A stretch of 60,617 nucleotides of DNA from Ruminococcus sp. GTDB lineage: Bacteria; Bacillota; Clostridia; Oscillospirales; Ruminococcaceae. Positions 25,385 through 33,102 of this stretch are shown here, one piece after another. The DNA is taken from positions 1 through 60,617 of the forward strand of contig JAISIC010000045.1 of assembly GCA_031262225.1 (NCBI GenBank). Reading direction: 5' to 3'. The stretch's first letter is position 1; each line of letters starts with the position of its first letter. The notes under the pieces were generated by a model, which saw only the letters and a list, made by a program, of their open reading frames with translations, had not been told where the DNA came from and searched no databases. The translations under genes were made by a program, and so were the position numbers.

Positions 25385-25878
25385 TTTTCGATTCCTTTCG
25401 CGAATTTTTCATAAAATCCGTAATTCCTATTATAAACATAATCATTCGCACGTAAAACACCGTTTGACTGTGCGTTATTCTTGTCCGGGTCAACGATTAT
25501 TTCTTTTGCACCAACCCCAAATACAAGCTCCGTCAAAATTCGTATAAGATCTTTTCCGTAGCCTTTACCGATAAAATTTTCATCGCCGATAAGGTAATCA
25601 ATCGTGTAAACTTCACCGGGAACATCAAAAATTCGCCCGTTCCAATCCTCATATTCGCGGGAATCGTAACAATCATAGTATTGACAAAAACCAATCGGCG
25701 TATCATCGTAAATGACGATAAAATGATGAAGCCAAGAAAATTCGCCGTCAATATTTTTGACTTCTTCAACCCATTCATCAATTGGGTCGTACCACTTTTT
25801 TATATAAAGCTTTTGAAGCCATTCGGTGAAAATCGGAATGTCGGAATCGGTGAAGGGACGGAGAGAAAGTCTTTTCAT
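25381..25878 (-). CDS. GNAT acetyltransferase, AAC(6')-like
   Basis: A protein of 165 residues with the GNAT fold. The opening LRPFTDSDIPIFTEWL, the YTIDYLIGDENFIGKGYGKDLI acetyl-CoA site (Q/RxxGxG/A-like) and the IIVDPDKNNAQSNGVLRANDY motif resemble AAC(6') aminoglycoside acetyltransferases and their IucA-like relatives. Whether it acts on an antibiotic is not known. Its stop overlaps the start of the Vat-like gene. It is likely cytosolic. Confidence 0.82.
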   Translation of the reverse strand: MKRLSLRPFTDSDIPIFTEWLQKLYIKKWYDPIDEWVEEVKNIDGEFSWLHHFIVIYDDTPIGFCQYYDCYDSREYEDWNGRIFDVPGEVYTIDYLIGDENFIGKGYGKDLIRILTELVFGVGAKEIIVDPDKNNAQSNGVLRANDYVYNRNYGFYEKFAKGIEK

Positions 25879-25884
25879 AAATTC

Positions 25885-26445
25885 CTACATCGGCTTTAGG
25901 TTTTTATTTAGTCTGTCAACAATCCAAGCAAGTCTTTTTTCACGTCCGGCATCTGTTTTTGCATCAAGAAATGCTCGTGTGTACGTCCTTTTAACCGACG
26001 GTGACATTGCCGTAAAGTTCGTAAAAGCAGGTTCGTAATTCCTCAGTATATCGGATAAAACCGCAATCTGTTCGTCACTTTCGGGTACGGATTTGGGCTT
26101 GTCCCATTGCCCGTTTTTCTTAGCATCTTCGATTTTCGCTCTGCCGTAATCGGTCATTATGCCGCGTTTTTCAAGTTCGGTAACAAGCGATTTGTTCTTT
26201 TCAGACCATTTACTGTTTGTACGGCGGGTAGCGAAATACTTCTTATACTCTTTATCATCAAGACTTTGCATCTGCCCGTCAATCCAACCGAAACAGAGTG
26301 CTTCTTCAAGTGCATCATTAGCAGAGAGTGTTGTCGGACCGCCTTTTTTTCCGAAAAGCAACCAAACACCGCCGCTGTTTTCGCCGTTTTCGCTAAGCCA
26401 ATTACGGAAAGAATTTCTGTCGGGGAAGGTTAAAATATCTTTCAT
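25885..26445 (-). CDS. YdeI/OmdA family protein
   Basis: A protein of 186 residues matching the YdeI family, also called bacteriocin-protection or OmdA-like. The key segments LCFGWIDGQMQSLDD, YFATRRTNSKWSEKN and the C-terminal FTAMSPSVKRTYTRAFLDAKT are all present. Genetic work on relatives links them to tolerance of cationic peptides, but the mechanism is unknown. It lies four bases from the BAAT-type hydrolase and six from the GNAT gene, well inside the cargo chain. Confidence 0.9.
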   Translation of the reverse strand: MKDILTFPDRNSFRNWLSENGENSGGVWLLFGKKGGPTTLSANDALEEALCFGWIDGQMQSLDDKEYKKYFATRRTNSKWSEKNKSLVTELEKRGIMTDYGRAKIEDAKKNGQWDKPKSVPESDEQIAVLSDILRNYEPAFTNFTAMSPSVKRTYTRAFLDAKTDAGREKRLAWIVDRLNKNLKPM

Positions 26446-26449
26446 ATCA

Positions 26450-27337
26450 TTACCGTATATTGTTATATTTCATAATCCATTCAACAGCTATTTCAAACGA
26501 TTTTTCACGTGATTCGTTACACTCTTTCGGGTGTTGCTTTTCAATCTTGAACATGAGTTTCGGTTTTTTTGCATAGTTTTCCGGAAGAGGGCAAAGAAAG
26601 TGGCTCACTTTTTCAAAACACCGATGTTCAAAGTCGTATGGAAACTCAGCGTTTTTAAGCCGCTCAACAACTTTTTCGCTTGCTATCTTTGAAGCCCAAA
26701 CTATATCATGCAAAGCACTTAAGCACAAAATCGCTGCATTAGAATTTTCAACTTTAATTACGGCTTCTTCAGGGACTTCGGCTTCTACAATAGCTTTATA
26801 ATACCCTTTGATGTTAACGTCATCTTTCAAATAGGACTTGAAGATATTTAACGGATTCGCGACAACCGGGACAAAAGGTAACGGTTTACCGCGAAAACTC
26901 CATGCCGAAACGTCGCCTATCGGACATCTCATTTTGTTGAAGCCGGATGTGACAAAATAATTTGGAACAACGGCGACAACGCAGTCAATATCGGGAAAAA
27001 GCGAGGCCGACAAAAGCGATAATTCACCGCCCTTTGAAATTCCGTAGATAGCAACTTTATCGCAACTCGTTTTTTCTTTAAGATAAACTGCGGCTTTTTC
27101 TATATACTCAACCGGTACTTCGTTAAGGTCGTGCTTCACGCCTTTTATCTTGAAATAAGCGACCGCAAGTGCGTTAATTCCGCGTTCTGCAAATTTTTCA
27201 GCGATAAATTCTGCATTTTTAATCCCGCCTTCGCTTCCGGTTATTACAATTACAGACTTTTTTGAGACGGTTTCCGGCGTAAAAAGCCTGCCCATAAAAC
27301 CATCGGTTTTTATTGATGTTAAGTTATGTATTTTCAC
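26450..27337 (-). CDS. alpha/beta hydrolase, BAAT C-terminal family
   Basis: A protein of 295 residues with an alpha/beta hydrolase fold of the acyl-CoA thioesterase/BAAT C-terminal type. The nucleophile elbow GISKGGEL, an Asp in ALHDIVWASK and the His in KVSHFLCPLP provide a full triad. The typical N-terminal beta domain of mammalian BAAT is absent, as in many bacterial members that act on dipeptide-like or xenobiotic esters. The substrate cannot be read from sequence. It is adjacent to YdeI in the element. Confidence 0.85.
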   Translation of the reverse strand: MKIHNLTSIKTDGFMGRLFTPETVSKKSVIVITGSEGGIKNAEFIAEKFAERGINALAVAYFKIKGVKHDLNEVPVEYIEKAAVYLKEKTSCDKVAIYGISKGGELSLLSASLFPDIDCVVAVVPNYFVTSGFNKMRCPIGDVSAWSFRGKPLPFVPVVANPLNIFKSYLKDDVNIKGYYKAIVEAEVPEEAVIKVENSNAAILCLSALHDIVWASKIASEKVVERLKNAEFPYDFEHRCFEKVSHFLCPLPENYAKKPKLMFKIEKQHPKECNESREKSFEIAVEWIMKYNNIR

Positions 27338-27356
27338 AGCAATAACCTTTCTTAAA

Positions 27357-27836
27357 TCAAAATTTATATATCATAAAACACTCATGATCATTTTCTCGTG
27401 CTACTTCAAAGCCTACAGCTTTATACATTTTTAATGCGTAGTTATTTTTGTGAACCGAAAGTGAAGTCTGCTTATAACCCTTACTGCGAAGCAGTTCAAG
27501 CATTTCACGCATAAGGTTTGTACCGATACCACGACCTCTATATTCGCTGTAAAGTGCAATTGCAAATTCGGGTGTTTCTTCGTCTATAAAACCGTAACCT
27601 TTTATTAATCGTGTCCAAACAGCTCCGGCGGTTTTTTCGTCACAAACTGCGACAAGACAGTTATCATCAGGCTTTCCGAAATCTTTTATGTAAACTTGAA
27701 GTTCGGGCTTTTCGATTATACTTTTCGGTACAAGATTATTTCTATCGGGCTGATAAATCGCTTCATATAAAAAGTCTTCAAGAACACTGATTTCATCGAA
27801 ATGTATCGATCGAATTTCGTAGTCGTCATATTTCAT
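27357..27836 (-). CDS. GNAT family N-acetyltransferase
   Basis: A protein of 159 residues with a clear GNAT core: the beta4 strand FAIALYSEYRGRGIGTNLM carries the acetyl-CoA-binding R-G-R-G-I-G turn, followed by KQTSLSVHKNNYALKMYKAVGF. The substrate is unknown. It follows the DUF5680 gene without a gap. It is the second GNAT enzyme in the element and is not closely similar to the AAC(6')-like one. Confidence 0.88.
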   Translation of the reverse strand: MKYDDYEIRSIHFDEISVLEDFLYEAIYQPDRNNLVPKSIIEKPELQVYIKDFGKPDDNCLVAVCDEKTAGAVWTRLIKGYGFIDEETPEFAIALYSEYRGRGIGTNLMREMLELLRSKGYKQTSLSVHKNNYALKMYKAVGFEVARENDHECFMIYKF

Positions 27837-28280
27837 TTACTCAACCTCTCCTCCGTGGAATAGACATTCATAAATCTTCTTTTTACAATAAAAGATTACT
27901 TCTTTACCGCCGAAATAATTAAAATCGCCAACATTTTCGCAGGTATATAAATAATCACCGTCAGAATATTTCTTCGGTCCTCTAAAAGGTTTATTTTCGG
28001 GAACACGAAGTAAAGCATTTTTAAGAAAATCGCCCGAAAAATGCTCTTTATCTGTGACTATACCGTAATAATTCATCGTCCAAAACGGAATATTATCTCG
28101 CCATAACGCCTCTTCGCCGCCGAATTTCGAACCGCCTAAAAAGCTGTCGATATAGAGCAGATCGCCCTCGGTATAATGGAGATCATGCGACGAGGGGCGG
28201 GAGGGGACAGCTTCTGCACCTTTTCCGGCGTAGGTTACGCGCTTTGCTTTGATAAGAAAGTCAATAACCGATTTATTCAA
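27837..28280 (-). CDS. DUF5680 domain protein
   Basis: A protein of 147 residues that is almost entirely the DUF5680 domain: FLIKAKRVTYAGKGAE at the start, then DLHYTEGDLLYIDSFLGGSKFGGEEALW, WTMNYYGIV and a final FGGKEVIFY strand. The function of the domain is unknown; in other bacteria it can be joined to a helix-turn-helix. I use TTG 28280 because AGGAAG stands seven bases before it; the TTG at 28298 has no site. The start overlaps the end of the metallo-hydrolase gene by eight bases. Confidence 0.85.
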   Translation of the reverse strand: MNKSVIDFLIKAKRVTYAGKGAEAVPSRPSSHDLHYTEGDLLYIDSFLGGSKFGGEEALWRDNIPFWTMNYYGIVTDKEHFSGDFLKNALLRVPENKPFRGPKKYSDGDYLYTCENVGDFNYFGGKEVIFYCKKKIYECLFHGGEVE

Positions 28281-28992
28281 TTTTTTTCTTCCTTTCAAGA
28301 TAATTTCGATATTTTATTAAGTCACTCGGACTAAACGGACTGCCATGTGCAGGATAAATCTTTTTCGCATTGTAAGAAATCATCTTATCCCACGAGCGAC
28401 CAAATTCCGCTTTATCATCAATCCAAATTGTATGTCTCGCAACGCTTATAACCGCGTTCATTGCGGCATCACCGCAAAATATAATGCCGGGTTCTTTCAA
28501 AAATAATCCGATATGATCTGCCGTATGACCGGGCAGATGCAGTATTTTCAGCGGTAAATTAAGGTCTTCAAAGGGCTGTATTTCCTCGCTGTCAACGGCA
28601 ATCATTCTGTCGCTTGAAATCACAACAGACGGAAAACTGAAATCCTTTTTAAATTTCCCGAAAAGCGAAGCCGGAATCGATGAATAACCCGAACCGGGAG
28701 GCGTGTAATTTTTGCTTGTGGCTTTACCTGAGGCGAGGAGTGGAATCGCCGTAGGGTGCAGAATTATCTTTGCATTTGTCGCCTCAATTATTTCATTCAA
28801 AAATCCCGAATGGTCGTCGTGATGATGAGTTAAAATGAGATATTTTAGTTCCGACAGCGGAAAAAGTTTTTCAAAACGCTTTTTGAATTTTGGAAAACCG
28901 CCGGGATAGCCGGTGTCAATGCCGATTATACCGACCGGCGTTTCAAACATATAATTGTTGACCATATAACTGCCGATATTATGAATTTTCAT
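28273..28992 (-). CDS. MBL-fold metallo-hydrolase
   Basis: A metallo-beta-lactamase-fold protein of 239 residues. The di-zinc motif LTHHHDDHSG (HxHxDH) is complete, with the third His in LPGHTADHIG, the bridging Asp in FCGDAAMN and the last His in YPAHGSP. The GlyII-like arrangement suggests a thioester, lactone or phosphodiester substrate rather than a beta-lactam. ATG 28992 shares one base with the stop of the SRPBCC gene (TAATG), with GGAGG upstream. Cytosolic, no signal peptide. Confidence 0.9.
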   Translation of the reverse strand: MKIHNIGSYMVNNYMFETPVGIIGIDTGYPGGFPKFKKRFEKLFPLSELKYLILTHHHDDHSGFLNEIIEATNAKIILHPTAIPLLASGKATSKNYTPPGSGYSSIPASLFGKFKKDFSFPSVVISSDRMIAVDSEEIQPFEDLNLPLKILHLPGHTADHIGLFLKEPGIIFCGDAAMNAVISVARHTIWIDDKAEFGRSWDKMISYNAKKIYPAHGSPFSPSDLIKYRNYLERKKKIE

Positions 28993-29411
28993 TAAAGCAA
29001 TTCCCTCCATTTTCTCTGTCTATGTCTGTAAAAAACATTCGCCCACAGCCATATAAAAGGCGTTTTCCAACCTGCACGAACATCGACAATATCGGTGTAT
29101 TTTGTCATGTTTTTACCGTGCTTTTCAAGCGTAATGTAATGATTCCAAACGGGAACATTTTTATTGTGTTCGTGTGTTAAAATCTTGTCAATATCAAACC
29201 TCTTAACGTTAATTGTATGCATGCCGAATTTAAGTCCGCAAGCTGTTAAGTCAAACCGAAAAATCGCTCCGGCATTCCATTTCAAATTGTCTCCAAGCGG
29301 CGTGAATGTCGCGAGAGGGGAGCAGATATAACGAAGAGTTTCTATTTCTTGCAATTTTTGAAAAACTGTTTCCCTGTCAGCGGGGAAGATTGAACTTACT
29401 TTAATAATCAT
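28992..29411 (-). CDS. SRPBCC-fold protein
   Basis: A protein of about 139 residues with the START/SRPBCC layout: an opening strand IKVSSIFPADRETVFQKL, mid-domain strands around ITLEKHGKNMTKYTDIVD and a long C-terminal helix ending in YRHRQRKWRELL. Such helix-grip folds bind hydrophobic ligands; no substrate can be named. The start is ATG 29411 (behind GAGAG) or ATG 29423, which overlaps the upstream stop as ATGA. Both are shorter than the longest open frame. Confidence 0.72.
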   Translation of the reverse strand: MIIKVSSIFPADRETVFQKLQEIETLRYICSPLATFTPLGDNLKWNAGAIFRFDLTACGLKFGMHTINVKRFDIDKILTHEHNKNVPVWNHYITLEKHGKNMTKYTDIVDVRAGWKTPFIWLWANVFYRHRQRKWRELL

Positions 29412-29419
29412 ATACTCTC

Positions 29420-30784
29420 TCATTCTAAATTTTTCAGCGGAACATATCCTGTTTTTGAAACAAGGCTTTGACCCTGTTCTGACTGCATCCATAAGATGAA
29501 TTTTTCGATATTTTCTGCTTTTATCGGATCTAAATCGGAACGATTTGAAACAGTAACAGCGTAAAAATCATTTATAAAGGGATATTCACCGGAGGCAATT
29601 GTTTCAACTGTCGGAGCTACGCCGTCGATTGTCAGGAATTTTATTTTATTCTCACCTGCCATATCGCGTATGTAATAAAGGAACGAATACCCCAAACTGT
29701 TTTTGTAATTCTTATAACCTGCGACAACCTCATACATACCCATCATAGAACTGTAGACTTCCGTTTCGGGTGCAACAACCTGTTTACCGTCCATAATTTC
29801 GATTAGACGCGTCTGGCTTCCGCTTCCCTCCGGACGTTGATAGGCTCTTATTACCGCGTTTCCGCCTCCGGCTTCTTTCCAGTTTGTCATCTCACCGGTA
29901 TAAATACGGCGGATATCTTCTGATGAAACGCCGTCAATTTTATTGCGTTTGTTTACAAAGAATACAAAAGCCTCACGTCCTATCGGGGTAAGTGTAAGCT
30001 CCACTCCAAGAGCATCTGCTCGTTCTTGTTGCTCTTTTGAAATACCCATTAAAAATGCTATGTCTGTATCACCGTTAATGAGGGACGTAAACGCCGAATC
30101 TGTGCTTTGGCAGATTACCGGCGAATTCGCTATGATCCTGTCTGTATCCTCTATATACTCAATATCATAAACATCGTAATCTCCTACAGGGTAGTTTGCT
30201 CTTGCAAATGATGAATAGAGCGGATAAAGTGCCGTTGCACCGTCTAAAATAGGCAGTTTTTCAGTGAGTATCAACATTGATTCGTCGTCAAAAGCAGGAA
30301 ACTTTCCGGCGAGTTTTAACGTTGATTCACTATCCAAATCTGCCGCTCGTGTGTTTTCTGCAAATGGCTCATAACGATAAAGCGGCATTTCGCCCTCGGT
30401 CGTGTCAATCGGTAAACTCCAATCGTAAAAAACATAACCCATAACACCTATCGATGACAATCCAATTGCTCCTGCAAGTGAAATAGAAATAACCACTCGT
30501 GCTTTTTTCTTAAATAACTTCCAGATATTTAAAAATATTAAAGCGAAAATCAAAATACTTGAAACGACCGGTATAAGATAATAAAATGTTCCGAATAATT
30601 CGTCTAAACCCATCATATCGGAAACAAATATAGCAAAGATTGTAACAAAATAAAGAACCGATGCAGCTATTAAGGTGCCGAAAATTCGTACTAAAGGTTT
30701 GTTTTTCATTATCAATCCCGCTAATAAACCTAATACAGAAATTACAAAAAGGATTAATGAAAAAAACACCATTTCAGTTGACAT
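29420..30784 (-). CDS. membrane-anchored PstS-like binding protein
   Basis: A protein of 454 residues with about four membrane helices in the first 125 residues. A PstS-type periplasmic-binding domain follows (about 175-450). The diagnostic segment is IRRIYTGEMTNWKEAGG followed by RPEGSGSQT, the phosphate-binding turn, and a TGYVPL close. It is clearly paralogous in this domain to the lipoprotein at 3196. Having several membrane helices before a binding protein is unusual; the substrate-binding domain may act as a receptor or sensor. No permease or ATPase is near it. It ends at the SRPBCC gene with ATGA overlap. Confidence 0.85.
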   Translation of the reverse strand: MSTEMVFFSLILFVISVLGLLAGLIMKNKPLVRIFGTLIAASVLYFVTIFAIFVSDMMGLDELFGTFYYLIPVVSSILIFALIFLNIWKLFKKKARVVISISLAGAIGLSSIGVMGYVFYDWSLPIDTTEGEMPLYRYEPFAENTRAADLDSESTLKLAGKFPAFDDESMLILTEKLPILDGATALYPLYSSFARANYPVGDYDVYDIEYIEDTDRIIANSPVICQSTDSAFTSLINGDTDIAFLMGISKEQQERADALGVELTLTPIGREAFVFFVNKRNKIDGVSSEDIRRIYTGEMTNWKEAGGGNAVIRAYQRPEGSGSQTRLIEIMDGKQVVAPETEVYSSMMGMYEVVAGYKNYKNSLGYSFLYYIRDMAGENKIKFLTIDGVAPTVETIASGEYPFINDFYAVTVSNRSDLDPIKAENIEKFILWMQSEQGQSLVSKTGYVPLKNLE

Positions 30785-30790
30785 TATTAT

Positions 30791-31156
30791 TTATCCTCCG
30801 TTATTATCAGGTGGGCTTCTGTAGGGCGGTGTTTCAGTTTGTTTTGAGTATTGAAGATATTCGGTTAATTTTTTCTTCCAAATCAATATAAGCAACAATA
30901 TTTCAATAGGCACAAGAATCCAAAATGCTAAATCTCCTGCAAACATTATATCAATCTTAAAAGTATCGGCTATGAATGAATATAACAAAATCCAATATAT
31001 AGCACCCGGTGAAGCTAATATAATCGATCCGCAAACGCGTTTTAGCATATCTTTTTTTAAAATAAAGCTGATAATTAACAGGATTACCGATACAATAGAT
31101 AATAAAACTGTCGGTATAAATATAAAGTTAATAAGCACCATAGAGAATCCGCCCAT
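30791..31156 (-). CDS. small membrane protein of unknown function
   Basis: A protein of 121 residues with three or four membrane helices (about 5-30, 40-60 and 70-92) and a Pro/Asn-rich hydrophilic tail ending in PPDNNGG. GAGGTGA lies before ATG 31156. It immediately precedes the PstS-like protein (six bases) and its hydrophobic pattern resembles the N-terminal membrane region of that protein, so the two may form a complex. No family is recognised. Confidence 0.62.
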   Translation of the reverse strand: MGGFSMVLINFIFIPTVLLSIVSVILLIISFILKKDMLKRVCGSIILASPGAIYWILLYSFIADTFKIDIMFAGDLAFWILVPIEILLLILIWKKKLTEYLQYSKQTETPPYRSPPDNNGG

Positions 31157-31202
31157 AATTTCACCTCACTTCACGATTTCTTTACGGAATTGTTTATCCT
31201 TG

Positions 31203-31748
31203 CTAAAGATTATGTATTTCCTTAAACTTTGCTTTGTTTTCGTTATAAATAGTACCGCCCAAAGGCATACCGTATTTTTTTACCACAGTAGAATGAAAAT
31301 CGTTTAGAGTTTCCGAGGTTTTGATAATTTCATCAATATTTGTCTTATCCGTAGTTAAAGCCGCTTGAATATTATCAGCTCTTATAATATCAGGATTAAT
31401 TTTAAGGTGTCTTACAAAAGGTGTGTTTTTCCAAAATCCTGCAACACAATCAAATCCGGAATCTTTACTGACTATTACAAACTGTGTATTTTCAAGTATA
31501 TCGTCGCAAACTGCCTTGTGTACAATAAATCCGAGGTAGCTTGAAAGCTGAAAATCAAGGGCGTTCTGACCGTTTTTGACGATTTTAGCGTATTGTATAT
31601 CATCACGAAGTTCCCTGATGAAATCAATTGAATCGGTATCATTTTCCGAATAGAAAATGATAAGCTCGTCATCGTCCGACAGCAGTTTTGTACCCTTTAA
31701 ACCACCGGTATGAACGTTTTCAAAATCAACTAAAAATATGTGCTTCAA
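31203..31748 (-). CDS. PIN-like (PIN7/NYN-type) domain protein
   Basis: A protein of 181 residues. The opening MKHIFLVDFENVHTGGL carries the first acidic residues of a PIN/NYN nuclease fold. ALDFQLSSYLGFIV and FVIVSKDSGFDCVAGFW give further conserved Asp residues at the expected places. It is likely a metal-dependent RNA nuclease or a nucleic-acid-binding relative. No antitoxin gene adjoins it, so a toxin-antitoxin pair is not supported. I use TTG 31748 because GTGAGG lies upstream at good spacing; it overlaps no known domain of the tautomerase gene, which ends at 31759. Confidence 0.75.
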   Translation of the reverse strand: MKHIFLVDFENVHTGGLKGTKLLSDDDELIIFYSENDTDSIDFIRELRDDIQYAKIVKNGQNALDFQLSSYLGFIVHKAVCDDILENTQFVIVSKDSGFDCVAGFWKNTPFVRHLKINPDIIRADNIQAALTTDKTNIDEIIKTSETLNDFHSTVVKKYGMPLGGTIYNENKAKFKEIHNL

Positions 31749-31758
31749 ATTATCAACC

Positions 31759-31995
31759 TCACTCAAACGTCTTCGGGTTAGTGTACTTCGGCTTTACAAC
31801 GACATTATCTTTGTCCTTGATATACTCGTTATAAACACCTTCCCACTCAGGGAAGGAATATTCCTCAACCGAAACGGAGATGTACTTTTCGGGTTTACCC
31901 ATTTCGCGGTTTACCACAGCAGCGATCTGTTCTGCGGTTTTCTGAATCTGTGCCTTGCTCGGTCCTGAAAGAGTTTTAATTACTATGTGCGGCAT
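31759..31995 (-). CDS. 4-oxalocrotonate tautomerase family protein
   Basis: A protein of 78 residues beginning MPHIVIKTLSG. Pro2 would be the catalytic N-terminal residue after Met removal. The rest (QKTAEQIAAVVNREMGKPEKYISVSVEEY) is the usual beta-alpha-beta unit. Members act on small keto-enol substrates as oligomers. AGGAGG precedes the ATG, and a sigma-A promoter lies immediately upstream, overlapping the end of the EFR1 gene. That promoter probably starts a transcript running down to the lipoprotein at 21727. Confidence 0.9.
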   Translation of the reverse strand: MPHIVIKTLSGPSKAQIQKTAEQIAAVVNREMGKPEKYISVSVEEYSFPEWEGVYNEYIKDKDNVVVKPKYTNPKTFE

Positions 31996-32027
31996 GGTAA
32001 GGTCCTCCTAAATTTGTTTATATACTT

Positions 32028-32056
32028 ATTTTAACACATATAAAACGCATTGTCAA
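32028..32056 (-). promoter_or_regulatory. internal sigma-A promoter of the cargo
   Basis: TTGACA (32051-32056), 17-base spacer, TAAAAT (32028-32033) on the minus strand. The -10 box covers the stop codon of the EFR1 gene and the start site would be about 25 bases before the tautomerase ATG. Confidence 0.8.
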
Positions 32057-32795
32057 ACAAAATCTTCGGCGTTTTTCCGTTTAGAGACAAGGCGCGCGCA
32101 GGGCAGTGGTGAATACATCTGTAGCAATTTTCACAGTTTTCTATTTCAAAGCTGATGCCGTTATCATTTTTTGAAAAACATTTATGAGGACAATTCCTTA
32201 CGCATTTTCCGCAGACAGTACAAAGGTCATTATTTATTTGTATCGTATTTTTTCGCTCAACAGCTTCCATTGGCTTTGTTAATAGTGAGTAAAGCTTAAA
32301 CTCCGGCGGGTTAATTTCACGGTTTTTAAAACAGTAAAATGTGCGTTTCAAGTCTCGTTCAATATGCGATTGGAGATTATTTTCAAACGACAAAGTAGGC
32401 CTAAAAGACGGCATAATCAGCACAAAATCTGTTGCAGGACAGCGATAGACCGCTGAATGAACTATATGTATATTTTTTTCGTGAAGTTTACCGGCAAAGT
32501 TATATAAAGTATTCGCCGAAAACAGCCCGCAAGTCGTGTAAATAAAAGCATATTTCTGTTTTTCATATCGTGGAAGCGAGGCGATAAATTCGTTCATAAC
32601 TTTTGAGGCTTCTAAAAAATATGTCGGAAAACCGATTATCAAAAATTCATAATCGTTTATTTTTTCGCTGTAAAAATGTTCAACGGAAAAATTTTTAACA
32701 GCAATTTTTTTACTCTGCAAAAAGGACGTAATTCTTTCAGCTACAAGCTTTGTATTGCCGACGCCGGAATGGAAAAGCGATAATATTCTTTTCAT
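32031..32795 (-). CDS. EFR1-type flavodoxin-ferredoxin fusion
   Basis: A cytosolic redox protein of 254 residues. A flavodoxin-like domain (MKRILSLFHSGVGNTKLVAERI, with the FMN phosphate loop, and FLIIGFPTYF) is followed by two [4Fe-4S] motifs: CTVCGKCVRNCPHKC and CENCYRCIHHCPARAL. This is the EFR1 family arrangement seen widely in gut Clostridia. The electron partner is unknown. I use ATG 32795, the natural start of the flavodoxin strand; the longer frame adds only a basic, non-conserved stretch. It is the third gene from the right end of the element. Confidence 0.9.
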   Translation of the reverse strand: MKRILSLFHSGVGNTKLVAERITSFLQSKKIAVKNFSVEHFYSEKINDYEFLIIGFPTYFLEASKVMNEFIASLPRYEKQKYAFIYTTCGLFSANTLYNFAGKLHEKNIHIVHSAVYRCPATDFVLIMPSFRPTLSFENNLQSHIERDLKRTFYCFKNREINPPEFKLYSLLTKPMEAVERKNTIQINNDLCTVCGKCVRNCPHKCFSKNDNGISFEIENCENCYRCIHHCPARALSLNGKTPKILFDNAFYMC

Positions 32796-32811
32796 TGTAA
32801 GATTTCGTTTC

Positions 32812-33093
32812 TTAAATTTTAATATTCTGCCTCTTCTTACTCTTCGACCACTGAATAAAACCATACACGTCATTCACAAGAAATATAGTAAAGCAGATGA
32901 CCATGCCCAAATAATTAAAGTTCACCTTAGCAGCGAAAATAAGAGAAGTAGCACCAATAAGCGAAGCAACAAGTGTTAAGAAGTCTGTGTTTTCAAACAG
33001 AAAAAACGACAAACAAATGACTATAAGCGAGCCAAACCAGATTATCTTTGCGGCTTTGGAGAGGGATTTAATCGAGTTTATAAAAAAGTTCAT
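32812..33093 (-). CDS. short membrane protein resembling the N-terminal part of PnuC
   Basis: A protein of 93 residues with three membrane helices. The segment NYLGMVICFTIFLVNDVYGFIQWSKSKKRQ closely resembles the NDVYGFxxWxxxxxRQ turn of PnuC-type nicotinamide riboside transporters, which normally have about 200-240 residues. The frame ends right after this motif, so this may be a truncated transporter or a distinct half-size form. It is followed 16 bases later by the EFR1 start and preceded by the metallophosphoesterase. Confidence 0.6.
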   Translation of the reverse strand: MNFFINSIKSLSKAAKIIWFGSLIVICLSFFLFENTDFLTLVASLIGATSLIFAAKVNFNYLGMVICFTIFLVNDVYGFIQWSKSKKRQNIKI

Positions 33094-33102
33094 AGAAACT
33101 TA

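Noticed and set aside
31203..31995. Toxin-antitoxin pair of PIN-like protein and neighbour
   Set aside because: The adjacent small gene is a clear tautomerase with Pro2, not an antitoxin.
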